A stretch of DNA of 64,000 nucleotides from Paludibacteraceae bacterium (GTDB lineage: Bacteria; Bacteroidota; Bacteroidia; Bacteroidales; Paludibacteraceae): positions 60,539 to 124,538 of the forward strand of contig JAFTCC010000021.1 in NCBI GenBank assembly GCA_017454915.1, read 5' to 3'. Below the pieces are notes generated by a model. It ran no database searches and was not told the origin of the DNA. It saw only the letters and a program-made list of their open reading frames with translations. The translations under genes were made by a program, and so were the position numbers. This document shows, one piece after another, positions 44,441-53,094 of this stretch. Within the stretch, counting starts at the first letter, position 1, and each line of letters starts with the position of its first letter.

Positions 44441-44471
44441 CTTGTTATTTCAAAAAAAAACGTTAACTTTG
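44441..44471 (+). promoter_or_regulatory. Promoter of the nucleoside permease gene
   Basis: CTTG at 44441-44444, 19-bp gap, TAACTTTG at 44464-44471, 38 bases before the ATG. Confidence 0.7.
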
Positions 44472-44509
44472 CCAAAGTAATATCAAAACACATTTTATCC
44501 TAATAAATT

Positions 44510-45826
44510 ATGAACATTAAACTTCGACTAATCATCATGAACTTCCTGCAGTTTGCCGTGTGGGGAGCCTATTTGACGTGCATGGGCAACTATCTTGGCG
44601 CTGCCGGTTTGGGCGAGTCCATCGCTTGGTTTTATGCCATCCAGGGTATAGTGTCCATCTTTATGCCCACGCTCATGGGTATTGTGGCTGACCGCTATTT
44701 GCAGCCTCAACGCGTTCTTGGCTTGTGTCACCTTCTTGCAGGCATTTTCATGCTCGGATGCTGGTATATGGGCATGCAGGCTGGCGGTGGAGAAATTGCC
44801 AACAAAGCCATGTTCATAGCACTCTATACGATGAGTGTGGCATTCTACATGCCGACCATAGCGTTGTCCAACACTGTCGCATTCACGCTGCTCAAGCAAA
44901 ACGGTCTTGACACTGTCAAGGATTTTCCGCCGATTCGCGTTCTCGGAACCGTGGGCTTCATAGCTACGATGTGGTTTGTGAATTGCGCGACAATAGAAAA
45001 CGGAGCGTTCACCTTTACTTTGGCAGAAAGCGCTAACAAGTTCCAATACACTCACATGCAGTTCTTCGTTTCTGGTTTCTTGAGCATGCTGCTGTTCCTC
45101 TATGCGATGACGCTCCCGCAATGTCCTAACGAGAAGAAAGAGTCGCAGCAGTCTCTTGCTGATACACTGGGCTTGAGCGCATTCAAATTGTTCAAAACCA
45201 AGCGTATGGCTCTTTTCTTCATATTCTCAGCTTTGCTGGGCATGTGCCTTCAGGTTACCAACGGCTTCGCCGGACCTTTCATAACCAGTTTCAAAGGTAG
45301 CCTTGACCCCGAAGTCGCAACTTCGTTTGCAGCAAACAATGCCACATTGCTCACGTCATTGTCGCAGATGAGTGAGGCGCTATGCATACTTCTTATTCCG
45401 TTCTGCCTCCGCCGTTTTGGCATCAAAGGAGTCATGCTCATGTCAATGTTCGCATGGGTGTTCCGTTTCGGTTTCTTCGGGCTTGGCAGCCCGACCATGC
45501 CAGGCGTGCTGCTGTTCATTCTCTCATGCATAGTTTATGGCGTGGCATTTGATTTCTTCAATGTGTCTGGTGGTATATTTGTTGACCAAGAGTGTGAACC
45601 TTCGGTTAAAGCGTCCGCTCAAGGATTGTTTATGATGATGACCAACGGCATCGGAGCCACGGTAGGCACTTTGGCAGCCGGCAAGGTCGTTAACAGTTTC
45701 TGCAAGTGGAATGAAGCGGGATATCTCGTAGGCGAATGGCAGACCTGCTGGTTCATCTTTGCCGCATTCGCGCTCGTCGTGGCGGTGTCATTCTGGCTCG
45801 TGTTCCCCTATAAGAAAAAAGCATGA
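44510..45826 (+). CDS. Nucleoside permease, MFS (NupG/XapB-like)
   Basis: The 438-residue product has 12 membrane spans and follows the nucleoside:H+ symporter family: MNIKLRLIIMNFLQFAVWGA with YLTCMGNYLG at the start, FYAIQGIVSIFMPTLMGIVA with DRYLQPQRVLG, IRVLGTVGFIATMW near residue 142, and FDFFNVSGGIFVDQECEPSV with KASAQGLFMMMTNGIGATVG near 350. It imports nucleosides with protons and would feed phosphorylases such as DeoD. Its stop overlaps the rsmG start (ATGA). Confidence 0.93.
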   Translation: MNIKLRLIIMNFLQFAVWGAYLTCMGNYLGAAGLGESIAWFYAIQGIVSIFMPTLMGIVADRYLQPQRVLGLCHLLAGIFMLGCWYMGMQAGGGEIANKAMFIALYTMSVAFYMPTIALSNTVAFTLLKQNGLDTVKDFPPIRVLGTVGFIATMWFVNCATIENGAFTFTLAESANKFQYTHMQFFVSGFLSMLLFLYAMTLPQCPNEKKESQQSLADTLGLSAFKLFKTKRMALFFIFSALLGMCLQVTNGFAGPFITSFKGSLDPEVATSFAANNATLLTSLSQMSEALCILLIPFCLRRFGIKGVMLMSMFAWVFRFGFFGLGSPTMPGVLLFILSCIVYGVAFDFFNVSGGIFVDQECEPSVKASAQGLFMMMTNGIGATVGTLAAGKVVNSFCKWNEAGYLVGEWQTCWFIFAAFALVVAVSFWLVFPYKKKA

Positions 45827-46449
45827 CGGAAGAAGTAATCACACATCATTTTCCCGACCTAACAGAGCATCAGCGCAGTCAAATGGCTGCGCTAATGCCA
45901 CTTTATGAGGACTGGAACAGCAAAATCAACATCATTAGCCGTAAAGATATTTCAAACCTCTATGAACACCATGTTCTGCATTCATTGGCAATAGCCAAAT
46001 TGTTGACCTTTAAGCCAGGCACTATGGTGCTGGATGTAGGTACAGGAGGTGGTTTCCCTGGCATACCGCTTGCTATAATGTTTCCGGACGTCCAATTCCA
46101 TTTGTTAGATTCTGTAGGGAAAAAAATTAAGGTGGCTCAAAGCGTAGCTGACCAATTAGGCTTGCGTAATGTTACAACAGAGCAAGTGAGGGTGGAGGAG
46201 CATAAGCAAAAATATCATTTTGTGGTAAGCAGAGCTGTTATGCCACTGCCAGACCTTGTTAAACTCACTCGAAAGAACATATCAAAAGAGCAACTTAATG
46301 CAATTCCGAACGGAATAATAACTCTCAAAGGCGGACAACTGGAACAGGAAGTTAAGCCATTTGGAAAAAGTATTGAAATAACGCCCGTAACGGATTTTTT
46401 CAAAACGGAGTACTTTGAGGGTAAAAGCGTGCTGTATCTTCCTATATAA
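45823..46449 (+). CDS. rsmG: 16S rRNA (guanine-527-N7)-methyltransferase
   Basis: RsmG (GidB) methylates G527 of 16S rRNA; loss gives low-level streptomycin resistance. The 208-residue product has LYEDWNSKINIISRKDISNL near residue 27, the SAM loop VLDVGTGGGFPGIPLAIMFP near 68, LLDSVGKKIKVAQSVADQLG and FVVSRAVMPLPDL. It overlaps the permease gene by 4 bases (ATGA) and is followed by the MBL gene after 7 bases. Confidence 0.97.
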   Translation: MTEEVITHHFPDLTEHQRSQMAALMPLYEDWNSKINIISRKDISNLYEHHVLHSLAIAKLLTFKPGTMVLDVGTGGGFPGIPLAIMFPDVQFHLLDSVGKKIKVAQSVADQLGLRNVTTEQVRVEEHKQKYHFVVSRAVMPLPDLVKLTRKNISKEQLNAIPNGIITLKGGQLEQEVKPFGKSIEITPVTDFFKTEYFEGKSVLYLPI

Positions 46450-46456
46450 TTTCATT

Positions 46457-47113
46457 ATGCTCACTATAAAATCTTTTGTTTTCAACTACATACAAGAGAA
46501 CACTTACGTACTGTCCGACGAAACTCGCGAAGCTGCAATAATAGACGCAGGCTGCATGGATGATGCGGAGCGCAAACAACTTACCGACTATATTACTGAA
46601 CAAGGGCTGACGGTCAAGTTGTTGTTAAACACGCACTTGCATTTTGACCACGCCATCGGCAACAATTTTGTGAATAAGCATTATGGGGTAAAGCCTCTGG
46701 CTCATCAGGCAGATGCTTTTTTCCCCCTTCACCAGCGTGAGCAGCTGGAGTCTTTCGGCTTTCAGAACATTGTTGACGAACCAGCGCTACCAGTCAATGA
46801 CTTTATAAGTGATGGTCAAGTGCTTCAGTTTGGCAACACCATGCTTAAGGTTATACACACCCCGGGGCATTCACCCGGCTCGGTGTGCTTTTGGTGTGAA
46901 GAGGAGCATTTGCTTTTTTCTGGCGACACGCTGTTTCGTTTATCTGTTGGCCGCACTGACTTTGAGCAGGGTAGTACCGAACAGCTGATGCAGTCGCTGC
47001 AGCGGCTTGCCCTTTTGCCGCCAGGAACAAAAGTATTGCCTGGTCACGGACCTGCCACAACCATACGCACAGAGGTTTATGCCAATCCGTATATGCGCAG
47101 TGCAGACGAATAA
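46457..47113 (+). CDS. MBL-fold metal-dependent hydrolase (glyoxalase II-like)
   Basis: The 218-residue product has the metallo-beta-lactamase metal motif THLHFDH (H60, H62, D64, H65), HTPGHSPGSVCFW near residue 135, FSGDTLFRLSVGRTDF and the last metal histidine in LPGHGPATT. It belongs to the YcbL/GloB-like class that hydrolyses thioesters, but the C-terminal glutathione-binding domain of true GloB is absent. Start: ATG 46457; the frame is open farther upstream but inside rsmG. Confidence 0.9.
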   Translation: MLTIKSFVFNYIQENTYVLSDETREAAIIDAGCMDDAERKQLTDYITEQGLTVKLLLNTHLHFDHAIGNNFVNKHYGVKPLAHQADAFFPLHQREQLESFGFQNIVDEPALPVNDFISDGQVLQFGNTMLKVIHTPGHSPGSVCFWCEEEHLLFSGDTLFRLSVGRTDFEQGSTEQLMQSLQRLALLPPGTKVLPGHGPATTIRTEVYANPYMRSADE

Positions 47114-47179
47114 TTGCTCTTAACTAACAAAAAAATAAAAAAAACATCGCAAACATTTTATAAATACAAAAAAAAATTA

Positions 47180-47187
47180 TAAATTTG
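47180..47187 (+). promoter_or_regulatory. -7 element before the 47226 gene
   Basis: TAAATTTG, 38 bases before the ATG. The -33 region is A/T-rich without a clear TTTG. Confidence 0.5.
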
Positions 47188-47225
47188 CAAGTTGAAAAAA
47201 CGAGAAATAATAAAACAAATATAAA

Positions 47226-47909
47226 ATGAAAGCCATTGTAAACACCCTTTTGATTGTCGCAACATGTTTGTTGTGCTATTTTTGGTACATGAGTGTGCAA
47301 ACACCAATCAAATTTGACGAACAACGCAGTAGGCGTGAGCAACAAGTGGTTGCGCATCTCATTCAAATCCGTAATGCCCAGGTTGAGTACAAAAACGCTA
47401 ACGGCAGATATGCTTCGCAGTGGGATTCGCTGCTCATATTCCTGAAAACCGCTAAGAAAAAAGAGGTTATGAAAGAGGGCTCACTGACCGAGGCACAACT
47501 GGAGGCTGGATTGACAGAAGAAAAAGCCGTAAAGATTATTCTTTCTGGCAAGGAAAAAGACATTATAGCCAATGGATTGCAGAATTTTAAGCGTGACACG
47601 ATTTTCACGCCGATGATTGACAAACTCTATGCAGGTGTTTACACTGCGGAAAATATAGACTCGCTCATTGTCGTGCCGTTTAGTAATGGCAAGCAATTTG
47701 AGCTTGAAGTAAATAACGATTATAAAAACTCTTCAGACATTAAGATTCCGCTTTTTGAGGCCCGTACTCCTTACGAGGCTTATCTTGGCGACCTTAATCA
47801 CCAATTGCTCGTCAACATAAAGGACGAAGCCCTCACCCTTGAAAAATATCCGGGACTCAAGGTAGGCTCTGTTGAGGCGCCGAACAACAATGCCGGAAAC
47901 TGGGAATAA
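47226..47909 (+). CDS. Membrane-anchored conserved hypothetical protein
   Basis: I do not recognise a named family. The 227-residue product has one N-terminal membrane span (VNTLLIVATCLLCYFWYMSV) and a soluble domain with a conserved-looking pilin-like stretch (EQQVVAHLIQIRNAQVEYKN with ANGRYASQWDSLLIFL, where RxAQxxYKxxxGxYA recalls minor pseudopilins). The remainder is beta-rich and ends PNNNAGNWE. Genes with this stretch stand before the DUF3822-rsmD pair in Bacteroidales. Probably the periplasmic side of the inner membrane. Confidence 0.75.
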   Translation: MKAIVNTLLIVATCLLCYFWYMSVQTPIKFDEQRSRREQQVVAHLIQIRNAQVEYKNANGRYASQWDSLLIFLKTAKKKEVMKEGSLTEAQLEAGLTEEKAVKIILSGKEKDIIANGLQNFKRDTIFTPMIDKLYAGVYTAENIDSLIVVPFSNGKQFELEVNNDYKNSSDIKIPLFEARTPYEAYLGDLNHQLLVNIKDEALTLEKYPGLKVGSVEAPNNNAGNWE

Positions 47910-47914
47910 GTTGC

Positions 47915-48574
47915 TTGATATACTATAAGGTGCCTAATATCCGACATAAAATATCCATCCGGCTCTGGTCGGATGGATTTTGTTTTACAACCCAAACAAC
48001 GTCATTTCCAATAGTAGTTAGGGTTGGGGAGACAATGTCGTCTGCCATCGCTGCAAATCCATTGTTAGGGCCTGAATTGCAATCAGCACAATCAGGGGAT
48101 GTGTTGGTTACAGTTGTGGACGCGCCTTTTGTCGTTCTTCCAAAGATTTTCGAGAAAGCGGCAGGTTTTCCTGTTGATTTTTTGCAGAATAACCGAAACT
48201 CAATAGAACTTGCTAATGTGCTTGAAAATGATGGGGTGTTGGTGAAATTCTTAGTAGATAAAGACATAGAGCAACTTCTGGGCAGGTTTGGCATACGACA
48301 TGAAATCACGAATTTGCTTTCAAGTGGCGTAGAACGTGTCGCCGAATTGGAATCTCAGACGCTTTCGCTTGTTATCAGACAAAGCGGTAATTTAGTTTTT
48401 GCAAACCAATTCCACTGTCAGGGCGTAACCGATGCTGTATATCATATTCTAAACGTTTACAAGCAGCTTAGTCTTGATGTGGATACACCGTTGGAGGTGT
48501 GCTCCACTAAAGAACTATCAGATATGTTGGCTAATTATGTTAATGTTAGCCTCAGCTTCAATATTAATAGTTAA
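47915..48574 (+). CDS. DUF3822 family protein
   Basis: The 219-residue product matches DUF3822, a Bacteroidota family for which a structure with an actin-like ATPase (ASKHA) fold is known; no function is assigned. Visible segments: ISIRLWSDGFCFTT (strand pair of the first subdomain), LNVYKQLSLDVDTPLEVCST and the end ELSDMLANYVNVSLSFNINS. The start is unsure: there is no ATG before residue 42; TTG 47915 and GTG 47930 are candidates. It lies 15 bases before rsmD, its usual neighbour, so a role linked to rRNA modification or ribosome assembly is possible. Confidence 0.75.
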   Translation: MIYYKVPNIRHKISIRLWSDGFCFTTQTTSFPIVVRVGETMSSAIAANPLLGPELQSAQSGDVLVTVVDAPFVVLPKIFEKAAGFPVDFLQNNRNSIELANVLENDGVLVKFLVDKDIEQLLGRFGIRHEITNLLSSGVERVAELESQTLSLVIRQSGNLVFANQFHCQGVTDAVYHILNVYKQLSLDVDTPLEVCSTKELSDMLANYVNVSLSFNINS

Positions 48575-48589
48575 GCCTAATGTTAATTT

Positions 48590-49123
48590 ATGAGGATAAT
48601 ATCAGGAAAATATAAGGGCCGTAGAATCGTTCCCCCAACTCATATAACCGCAAGGCCCACTACCGACTTTGCTAAAGAGGGTTTGTTTAACCTGCTTAAC
48701 AATAATGTTGATTTTGAAGGCCTAAATGTTTTGGACTTGTTTGCCGGAACAGGTAGCATCAGCCTTGAATTTCTTTCGCGCGGTGCTGCTGCGGTAACAT
48801 CGGTTGATATGGCTCTCGTTCAATTGGATTTTATGAAACGCGTTGCCAAGCAATTGCAAATCAATAATTGGCTTGTGATGCGGTCTGATGTTTTCACATA
48901 CTTGAAGCGGTGTAAGATGAAGTATGATTTGGTGTTTGCCGATCCTCCCTATCAACTGGATGCAGTGCCTCTTTTGCCCGATGAGATATTTGCCGATGGA
49001 GGTGTTTTGACCGATGAAGGCATGTTTGTTCTTGAGCATTCTGGTAATTATGATTTTGCTGAACATGCCCATTTTGTTATGCACAGAAAGTATGGCAGTG
49101 TTAATTTTTCTTTTTTTCGATAG
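48590..49123 (+). CDS. rsmD: 16S rRNA (guanine-966-N2)-methyltransferase
   Basis: RsmD methylates G966 of 16S rRNA in the assembled small subunit. The 177-residue product begins MRIISGKYKGRRIVPPTHIT (family N-terminus), has RPTTDFAKEGLFNLL, the SAM loop VLDLFAGTGSISLEFLSRGA near residue 48 and the catalytic DPPY in LVFADPPYQL near 118. Length agrees with the family. Confidence 0.96.
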   Translation: MRIISGKYKGRRIVPPTHITARPTTDFAKEGLFNLLNNNVDFEGLNVLDLFAGTGSISLEFLSRGAAAVTSVDMALVQLDFMKRVAKQLQINNWLVMRSDVFTYLKRCKMKYDLVFADPPYQLDAVPLLPDEIFADGGVLTDEGMFVLEHSGNYDFAEHAHFVMHRKYGSVNFSFFR

Positions 49124-49142
49124 ATATTAGTCGTTAGAAATT

Positions 49143-51179
49143 GTGCGTAAATTACTTATAGCCATATTATTCCTGCTTGTTAGCACTGTTTTGAGTGCTA
49201 TTCCTGCTTTGCCTGTGCGTGAGATGTTGCCAACATCGGACGGAAATGTTGTGGCAGTGACGCTTGCAGGTGATGAACACGGACATTATTACATTGATGA
49301 CCTGGGCAACGGATACCAGTTAGGTTCAGATGGTGTCCTGCAACGTGATGCGTCACAATCCACGCGTCGTGTGGCAGCGCGTCGTGAGGCAGCGCGTCGC
49401 GCCGCTCTGCTTACCACGTTTCCAACGTTAGGCACTGTCCGTTCTGTTGTCATATTGGTTAATTTCACAGATAAGAAGTTTTCCAGTGCCACACCGCAAG
49501 ATGATTTTTCGCGGATGCTCAATGATATAGGGTATTCAGAAAATGGCGCAGTGGGATCTGCCAAGGATTATTATCATGCCTGTTCAAATGGCCAGTTTAG
49601 ACCTCAATTTGACGTCTATGGTCCTTATGAACTTGACCATGATATGGCATATTACGGCACTAACGTTAACGGCGTTGACGGCAATCCGGCACAAATGATA
49701 GTAGATGCGTGCTCCAAAGCCAACAATGATGTTAATTTTTCTCATTATGACCTCGATAATGATGATTTTATAGACAATGTTTTCGTGTATTACGCAGGTT
49801 ATAGTGAGGCTGAGGGTGCACCATCTGCCGCAATATGGCCCCACCGCTGGACGGTGATGCCGGTTGAAATCTATGGAAGCAAAAACGGGAATACTCAATC
49901 GTCGAAACAGCAATGCACGTTTGACGGCAAGCTTGTTTTGGGGTATGCCTGCACTTCAGAATTGAAGGGCAAAACGGGCAACAACATGTGTGGAGTGGGA
50001 GTCTTTTGCCACGAATTTGGTCATGTGCTCGGACTTGTTGACCTATATCACACAACAAGTTCAAAGAAACCCACATTGGGCAACTGGGATATCATGGATG
50101 GCGGTTCATATTCTGATTCCCAACGAACTCCACCTCTGTTTTCGGCTTTTGAACGTTATGTGGTTGGCTGGGAAACGCCGCGGCAGATAATGCACCCAGA
50201 AACTGTACACCTCACACCTCCGTCGCAAGACGAGGAAAACAGACCAGACGAACAGCAGAGCTGCATTATTGCAGACGGTGTCTATAACTTTAATCCGGCA
50301 TATCCTTCGCCATCAGAGTATTTCGTTTTAGAATACAGGAAAAAACAAGGCTGGGACAAATTTCTTCCGGATGAGGGTTTGCTAATTTGGCACATCGATT
50401 TTAACCGTGACAAATGGCATATGAACACTATCAATAACTACGAAGACCGCCAGCAAACGTATCGTAGCCACATGGGCGTTTATTTGCAGCATCCCGCCAA
50501 TGATAATACCACCCCTGGGCAGCCTTTCAAAAATGGCGACCGATTTGTTCCGACAATGTGGAATAGCCACGCTCTTTTAGCCGATAGCGTAACTAACATA
50601 AGGATTTCGGGTTCGGATTTGACATTTGATTTCATGGGCGGATTGGAGCTTGACCTAACTCCGCCAACGCTTGACAGCATTACGCACATTACTCAGAACT
50701 CAATGCGTCTGAATTGGACTGACCATAGGGATGACGTATCTCAAGACACAACAAATTATCAATATGAGATAATAGCATATTATGACTACAATGGCGACAC
50801 TGTCGCAAATTATATTAAGTCGAAGGATCTGACCCATGAACTTCTAAATTTGAAGGCTGGTTACTATGTGTCGGCCAAAGTTCGCACTCTAATTACTTTG
50901 CCATATTATGAGAGAGTTACTCCGTGGAGCAATTTGATGGCAGAAACTACGCTGATGTACGAAAACGCTAAGCAGTTGCCACATTTTATAGAAAATGGAG
51001 TGCTTTATGTTGTCAAGAACGATGCTCAAAAACCATTGCTGCTGTTTGACGCTACGGGCCGCAAGATAGCGGAATACAATACGTGTGTGAATGCCGAGCC
51101 TGTTGATTTGTCGCGTTTGTCGCATCAAACTGTGTACATATTCCGGCAGGGCAGCCGATATCTTAAGTGGGTTTGGTAG
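49143..51179 (+). CDS. Secreted M6-family metalloprotease with type IX sorting-like tail
   Basis: The 678-residue product has a signal peptide (MRKLLIAILFLLVSTVLSA) and an M6 (immune inhibitor A-like) peptidase domain. The zinc site is HEFGHVLGLVDLY (H290, E291, H294). YAGYSEAEG, GNWDIMDGGSYSD and LLIWHID are typical companions. A fibronectin-III-like stretch (TPPTLDSITHITQNSMRLNW, about residues 505-600) is followed by a C-terminal part ending FRQGSRYLKWVW, which resembles a T9SS type A sorting domain. The start is GTG 49143; there is no in-frame ATG nearby. Substrate unknown. Confidence 0.9.
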   Translation: MRKLLIAILFLLVSTVLSAIPALPVREMLPTSDGNVVAVTLAGDEHGHYYIDDLGNGYQLGSDGVLQRDASQSTRRVAARREAARRAALLTTFPTLGTVRSVVILVNFTDKKFSSATPQDDFSRMLNDIGYSENGAVGSAKDYYHACSNGQFRPQFDVYGPYELDHDMAYYGTNVNGVDGNPAQMIVDACSKANNDVNFSHYDLDNDDFIDNVFVYYAGYSEAEGAPSAAIWPHRWTVMPVEIYGSKNGNTQSSKQQCTFDGKLVLGYACTSELKGKTGNNMCGVGVFCHEFGHVLGLVDLYHTTSSKKPTLGNWDIMDGGSYSDSQRTPPLFSAFERYVVGWETPRQIMHPETVHLTPPSQDEENRPDEQQSCIIADGVYNFNPAYPSPSEYFVLEYRKKQGWDKFLPDEGLLIWHIDFNRDKWHMNTINNYEDRQQTYRSHMGVYLQHPANDNTTPGQPFKNGDRFVPTMWNSHALLADSVTNIRISGSDLTFDFMGGLELDLTPPTLDSITHITQNSMRLNWTDHRDDVSQDTTNYQYEIIAYYDYNGDTVANYIKSKDLTHELLNLKAGYYVSAKVRTLITLPYYERVTPWSNLMAETTLMYENAKQLPHFIENGVLYVVKNDAQKPLLLFDATGRKIAEYNTCVNAEPVDLSRLSHQTVYIFRQGSRYLKWVW

Positions 51180-51242
51180 AAACCTGAATGCGAAACGTAC
51201 AAAGGGAAATATATAAACATGTTTAACCAAAATAACAAAACA

Positions 51243-51746
51243 ATGAAAACAAAATTCTTTATCATTGCAGCACTTTCGATATCAGTGCTTCTCTCGTCTT
51301 GCGGTTCAATGGGTTCCGCATCTTCCTCATCTTCTGCATTGTCTTCAACCTCATCTGCTCAATTTACTGCTGGGCAAAATGCAGGTACAGCTTTGCGTAA
51401 CCTCTACACGCAGTATAAGGCTTCCGGAAAGTTTGATTACACTAACATGAACAATATGGTTAGCGTAATGCAACTTATCGCAGCGGCGCAATCAATCAAA
51501 GATGCCGGTAAAAACACCACCGCTTACAAAGATTTCTCTAAAGGCTTGATTCTTGGTAGTGTGAACCTTGTTACGACTTCCACAGCTGATAACATTATAT
51601 CTGCTGTTACTTCTCAATTAGGCAATGTGGACGCATCATCACTGCAAAATGCGGCAAGCACTGCAAGCAAAACAGCCACAACGGTTAATAACATCGCCAC
51701 TGTTGCCAATTCTGTTAACAGCATCATGGGCTTGTTCAACAAGTAA
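51243..51746 (+). CDS. Small lipoprotein of unknown function
   Basis: The 167-residue product starts MKTKFFIIAALSISVLLSSC with a good lipobox (LSSC). It goes on with a Ser-rich linker (GSMGSASSSSSALSSTSSAQ) and a helical, Ala/Thr/Asn-rich domain (QNAGTALRNLYTQYKASGKF; VSVMQLIAAAQSIKDAGKNT). I do not recognise the family. ATG 51243 is chosen because it gives the lipoprotein signal. It is probably attached to the outer membrane. Confidence 0.8.
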   Translation: MKTKFFIIAALSISVLLSSCGSMGSASSSSSALSSTSSAQFTAGQNAGTALRNLYTQYKASGKFDYTNMNNMVSVMQLIAAAQSIKDAGKNTTAYKDFSKGLILGSVNLVTTSTADNIISAVTSQLGNVDASSLQNAASTASKTATTVNNIATVANSVNSIMGLFNK

Positions 51747-51759
51747 TTTGGTGACAAAA

Positions 51760-51788
51760 CACAATTTTGGTCTACTGACCGATTGAGT
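51760..51788. repeat. Intergenic hairpin repeat, copy after the lipoprotein gene
   Basis: On the minus strand CTCAATCGGTCAGTAGACC plus AAAATTGTG; stem CAAT/ATTG outside and GGTC-AGTA-GACC inside. Related copies at 34246-34281 and 40151-40178. Confidence 0.55.
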
Positions 51789-51844
51789 TTTTAACGTTAG
51801 TTGCGGGCATACATGAGTGTGTCCGCAACTAATTCACAATAAGA

Positions 51845-52366
51845 ATGAAAGATTTTGTTGCCATAGATTTTGAAACCGCAAATGGAAAGCCTTGTAGTGT
51901 TTGTTCTGTTGGAGCGGTGATAGTGCAGAATGGTGAGTTGAGGGAGTCGTTTTATTCCCTCATCCACCCATATCCAAATTACTATTCATGGTATTGCCAG
52001 CGCGTGCATGGGCTTGACCATTGTGATACGGATGATGCGCTCTATTTCCCAGAGGTGTGGGCGAAGCTACAAAGTGTTGTCCACAACTATTTTCCTACTA
52101 TAGAAGAAGGGACTGTGCCGTTTGCGGCGCATAATGCCCGATTTGACGAAGGTTGTCTTAAAGCTGCGTTTGAAGCATATCAAATGCCATATCCGTATTA
52201 TCTTTTTAGAGACACGTTGGCTGCATCTCGCAAATTCTTTGGAAAAGCATTGGAAAATCATCAACTTCAGACGGTGGCAGCTGCTTGCGGATATGTTTTG
52301 GAAAATCATCATCATGCCCTTGCCGATGCTGAAGCGTGCGCATGGATTGCCAGAGAGGTTTTCTGA
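51845..52366 (+). CDS. DnaQ-like 3'-5' exonuclease
   Basis: The 173-residue product is a stand-alone DEDDh exonuclease: FVAIDFETANGK (D8, E10), FAAHNARFDEGCLKAAF near residue 95 and HHALADAEACAWIA near 155 (the DEDDh histidine and last aspartate). It resembles the epsilon proofreading subunit but lacks any polymerase-binding tail. Substrate, DNA or RNA, unknown. It lies between the lipoprotein and a RibD-like gene. Confidence 0.92.
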   Translation: MKDFVAIDFETANGKPCSVCSVGAVIVQNGELRESFYSLIHPYPNYYSWYCQRVHGLDHCDTDDALYFPEVWAKLQSVVHNYFPTIEEGTVPFAAHNARFDEGCLKAAFEAYQMPYPYYLFRDTLAASRKFFGKALENHQLQTVAAACGYVLENHHHALADAEACAWIAREVF

Positions 52367-52407
52367 AAGGATACTACGATAGCTAATTTGCTAATTTGCA
52401 TAAAATT

Positions 52408-53088
52408 ATGAGACCATATATTATCTGCCACATGATGGCTTCGCTCGACGGCCGGATTGACTGCGCCATGACCGAGCAGATTGACGATACAAACCATTAT
52501 TATGAAGCGCTTGACACACTTGAATGTGATGGAATGCTTGAGGGTAAGACTACGCTTATTATGCACTCTGCATTGCCGGGCACATTTCAGCCGCATGACA
52601 AGCTTCGCCTTGCAGGGCGGCAAGTGTATAAAGCGTCCAATTCAGAATCTTATATGGTTGGCGTTGATACGCACGGAACGCTGCTGTGGGCTGATTCTAT
52701 GGAAGAGCATTTCGGCAAACCGCTTGTGATGCTTCTTTCGGAACAAGCCCCGTTAGAGTATCTTGACTACCTTAAGAGCAAAAGTATTTCGTACATCACA
52801 ATAGGGTCAAATGCGATAGACCTCGTTCAGGCAATGGAAATACTATACGCCGAATTTGGTGTGCGCCGTTTGGCGGTAACTGGTGGCGGGCACATCAATG
52901 GCTCTATGCTTGACCTCGGGCTGATTGACGAAATCAGCATGATGTATGGCTATGGAATTGATGGACGTGAGGGAATGGCTGCCGCTTTTGACGGACGTCC
53001 TGCCGACAGAAAACCTGTCCGTTTGCAATTCATCGCACTTAAAGAGCAAGATGGCATTGTGTGGATTAGATATAAAGTAAAGCAGTAG
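52408..53088 (+). CDS. RibD C-terminal-like / dihydrofolate-reductase-fold reductase
   Basis: The 226-residue product has the NADPH-binding reductase fold of the pyrimidine reductase domain of RibD: MMASLDGRIDCAMTEQID at the start, GKTTLIMHSALPG, VRRLAVTGGGHINGSMLDLG near residue 150 and LIDEISMMYGYGID. The deaminase half of RibD is absent, so it might be a flavin-pathway helper or another NADPH reductase. No rib genes adjoin it. ATG 52408 is preferred over TTG 52396. Confidence 0.87.
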   Translation: MRPYIICHMMASLDGRIDCAMTEQIDDTNHYYEALDTLECDGMLEGKTTLIMHSALPGTFQPHDKLRLAGRQVYKASNSESYMVGVDTHGTLLWADSMEEHFGKPLVMLLSEQAPLEYLDYLKSKSISYITIGSNAIDLVQAMEILYAEFGVRRLAVTGGGHINGSMLDLGLIDEISMMYGYGIDGREGMAAAFDGRPADRKPVRLQFIALKEQDGIVWIRYKVKQ

Positions 53089-53094
53089 TTAGTG

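Larger units (their letters stand above)
44061..44509. other. Intergenic region between KAS III and the nucleoside permease
   Basis: 449 bases. Each end has a promoter. Between 44118 and 44440 I see no gene with codon support. A small hairpin GAGTC-ACT-GACTC (44280-44292) is followed by AAAAAGT/ACTTTTT (44295-44310), which might terminate an unknown plus-strand transcript. Confidence 0.5.
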
